Of a DNA stretch of 9,201 nt, positions 7,470 to 9,201 are shown piece after piece. Below the pieces are notes generated by a model. The model saw nothing but the letters and a program-made list of their open reading frames with translations. It had not been told where the DNA came from and searched no databases. The stretch's first letter is position 1; the number at the start of each line of letters is the position of its first letter. This DNA is from Lysobacteraceae bacterium (lineage in GTDB: Bacteria; Pseudomonadota; Gammaproteobacteria; Xanthomonadales; Xanthomonadaceae): assembly GCA_028293685.1 (NCBI GenBank), contig JAQGOI010000304.1, forward strand, positions 1 to 9,201, in the 5' to 3' direction. Position numbers and translations under genes: made by a program.

Positions 7470-7536
7470 AGATAAGCTCGAGTCGTCGCATCCGCGCCAT
7501 GTGCGCACGCGATGAGTGTCCGAGTCATTCCTGATT

Positions 7537-7543
7537 GGCGGGG
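7537..7543 (+). promoter_or_regulatory. Likely ribosome binding site of the protease gene
   Basis: The purine-rich GGCGGGG ends five bases before the ATG at 7549. It is a weak but usable Shine-Dalgarno and favours that start over the GTG at 7516, which has none. Confidence 0.4.
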
Positions 7544-7548
7544 TCATC

Positions 7549-9201
7549 ATGCTGCACAACATTTCCGGCGGCGCCGGAGCGCGGCAGTGGCTGGCGGGCA
7601 TAACGCTGGTCATCGTCGGCGGCCTTGGCTTCATCACCAGTGGTTACGCCGCGAGCCTTGATCCGAAAGTCCTGCCCGTCATCCAGGCGGCCACCTTTGA
7701 AGTCGTCTCTGCGAAGCCCGGACAGGATCCGCTGCAGTACGAAAGGCCGCTCCCGTTTGACCTGCTGCCCTTCCAGGAACGCAACGACAAGTACTACTCG
7801 ATCGGTACTGCATTCGCCATCGGCGGCGGTCGTTATGTCACCGCCGCGCACGTGCTACTGACCGGCGCCAACAGCCTTTGGGGACCGCCGGCGCTGCGCG
7901 ACAGCCACGGGCGCGTGTACGCGATCGACAAGGTGCGGAAGTTTTCCCTGGAAAAGGACTTCGTGGTTTTCACTCTGACCGAGCAACCCGGCGACGCCGC
8001 ACTGCTGCTCGATACCAGTGCGGTGCAGGGGCAGACCGTGTACTCGGTGGGCAATGCCTACGGCACCGGCGTGGTGATTCGCGACGGGCTTTACACGTCC
8101 GATACTCCGGAAGACCAAGATGGACGCTGGAAATGGGTGCGTTTTTCCGCGCCCGCCTCACCCGGCAACAGCGGCGGCCCGCTCGTGGACCAGGACGGCA
8201 AGGTCGTCGCCATCGTGCTGGCCAAGTCGCCCAACGAGAATCTCAATTACGGGCTGCCGATCGGCATGGTGCAGGCCGCGGCGGATGGCGTCGCGGAATT
8301 CGACCAGCGCATCCCATACCAGTTCGACGTCTTCGACAGCACGCTGAGCGACACCCTGAAGTCGCAGTTCGCGCTGCCGCTGAGCCTGGATGCATTTTTC
8401 GACCTGTATCAGCAACGCACCAACGCCTACTTCGACAAGGAGCTCAAGGCATTGCTCGCCAAGGAGCCACAACGCACGTTCCCCAACGGCGATGGCGCGA
8501 GCGAACTGTTGCATCAGGTTGCTTCGATGGAGGATTTCCCCAAGGTCATCGCGCGTAACAGCAGCGGAACCTGGGTACTGGCCGGGGAAGCGAACGACAA
8601 CATCAAGTTGTCCAGCAACGGTTACGTCACGCCCGGAGCGTTCGGCAAGAATTCGCTGTTCCACCTGCGCAGGCCCGACGACGTGCCGGCGGACAGGCTT
8701 TACGGCGACGCTGCAGTGCCGATGGATCTTCTGCTCAAATCCGGGTTCATCAAACGCCAGATTGGCACGCAGAACATTGAGGTGACCTCGCTGGGCAAAC
8801 CGACGCTGCAGTCGATCCATCTCGACGCGTGGGGTCGCCGCTGGCAGGTGTGGGAATGGCCACTCCCCTACGCCAACGCGATACTGCTCGTCCTGGCGTT
8901 GCCGGTTCCGGACGGCTACGTGGGAGTGATGCGCTATTCGCTGGCGGGCTCGGAGCACGACCAGATGATCAACACCACGGCGCTGACTGATTTCATGTAT
9001 GTCAACTACGACGGCAGGCTCGCGCAGTGGAAGGAATACCTGCGCCACGCCGACCTGCTGCCGGTCGCTTTCCACGATATCCACATCGACTTCGACTACG
9101 GTCGCCGCTTTCGATACGCCTCCAGCCGCGTGCATTTCGACGTGACCCCCGATGTGCAGGCCGTCCAGCCCGACAGCGTGCTGACGCTTGGTTTCAGTTA
9201 T
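7549..9201 (+). CDS. Exported trypsin-like serine protease, partial (3' end outside the window)
   Basis: The frame is open from ATG 7549 to the right edge, giving 551 residues with no stop. Residues about 14-34 form a hydrophobic signal peptide with a likely cut after Ala34 (SGYA-ASLDP), so the protein is probably periplasmic or secreted. Residues about 80-245 are a trypsin-fold (Trypsin_2/HtrA-like) protease domain. The triad is His101 in YVTAAHVLL, Asp137 in EKDFVVFTL, and Ser208 in SPGNSGGPLV. No PDZ domain is seen after it, unlike DegP or DegS. Residues about 250-551 are not recognised. This part is mixed charged and hydrophobic, with an aromatic stretch GRRWQVWEWPLPYANA and a hydrophobic run AILLVLALPVPDGYVGVM near residues 444-462. 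An in-frame TGA at 7513 limits the start; GTG 7516 would give an 11-residue extension. Substrate and role are unknown. The spacing after rapZ suggests its own promoter. Confidence 0.85.
   Translation, partial: MLHNISGGAGARQWLAGITLVIVGGLGFITSGYAASLDPKVLPVIQAATFEVVSAKPGQDPLQYERPLPFDLLPFQERNDKYYSIGTAFAIGGGRYVTAAHVLLTGANSLWGPPALRDSHGRVYAIDKVRKFSLEKDFVVFTLTEQPGDAALLLDTSAVQGQTVYSVGNAYGTGVVIRDGLYTSDTPEDQDGRWKWVRFSAPASPGNSGGPLVDQDGKVVAIVLAKSPNENLNYGLPIGMVQAAADGVAEFDQRIPYQFDVFDSTLSDTLKSQFALPLSLDAFFDLYQQRTNAYFDKELKALLAKEPQRTFPNGDGASELLHQVASMEDFPKVIARNSSGTWVLAGEANDNIKLSSNGYVTPGAFGKNSLFHLRRPDDVPADRLYGDAAVPMDLLLKSGFIKRQIGTQNIEVTSLGKPTLQSIHLDAWGRRWQVWEWPLPYANAILLVLALPVPDGYVGVMRYSLAGSEHDQMINTTALTDFMYVNYDGRLAQWKEYLRHADLLPVAFHDIHIDFDYGRRFRYASSRVHFDVTPDVQAVQPDSVLTLGFSY

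Noticed and set aside
7499..7534. Eleven-codon reading frame MCARDECPSHS just upstream of the protease
   Set aside because: It has no Shine-Dalgarno and is short enough to arise by chance; nothing supports it as a leader peptide.
8158..9135. Minus-strand open frame (325 codons) near the right edge
   Set aside because: It is antisense to the protease frame, which has a signal peptide and complete catalytic triad; the minus frame shows only Gln/Val/Arg-rich shadow composition.

Overview
The window is high-GC, almost gapless, and every supported gene lies on the + strand. Gene content and order point to a gammaproteobacterium of the Xanthomonadales (Xanthomonas, Stenotrophomonas, Lysobacter or Luteimonas type). 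The reasons are the run kdsD-kdsC-lptC-lptA-lptB-rpoN-hpf-ptsN-hprK-rapZ, the presence of an HPr kinase/phosphorylase (absent from the equivalent E. coli locus), and a GAATCGGGAAT-type palindromic intergenic repeat of the kind common in that family. This assignment is inference from sequence; no database was searched.

Positions 1-3141 hold a lipopolysaccharide block. It contains the 3' part of kdsD (arabinose-5-phosphate isomerase), kdsC (KDO-8-phosphate phosphatase), lptC and lptA (periplasmic LPS bridge), and lptB (ATPase of the LPS exporter). kdsC to lptB are joined by 1- to 17-base overlaps and probably form one transcript. The 139-base kdsD-kdsC gap carries an imperfect inverted repeat with 27-base arms. 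Positions 3221-7397 hold the rpoN cluster: sigma-54, a hibernation-promoting factor, the nitrogen-PTS EIIA protein PtsN, HprK and RapZ. The last three again overlap by ATGA junctions. A 111-base gap before hpf has a short AT-rich patch that may be a promoter, and hpf has the clearest ribosome binding site in the window.

From 7549 to the right edge there is a long open reading frame with no stop in the window. It encodes an exported trypsin-fold serine protease (His101, Asp137, Ser208) followed by about 300 residues of a region I do not recognise. It sits where PTS phosphocarrier genes are usually found after rapZ, so it may mark a local break in the conserved order. It is the least explained part of the window.

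Together the first nine genes make and deliver LPS to the outer membrane and couple carbon, nitrogen and envelope status through PTS-type phosphorylation and sigma-54. I saw no tRNA, rRNA, CRISPR array, insertion sequence or convincing rho-independent terminator. Most of the window is conserved core genome, and I do not see a clearly new multi-gene system.
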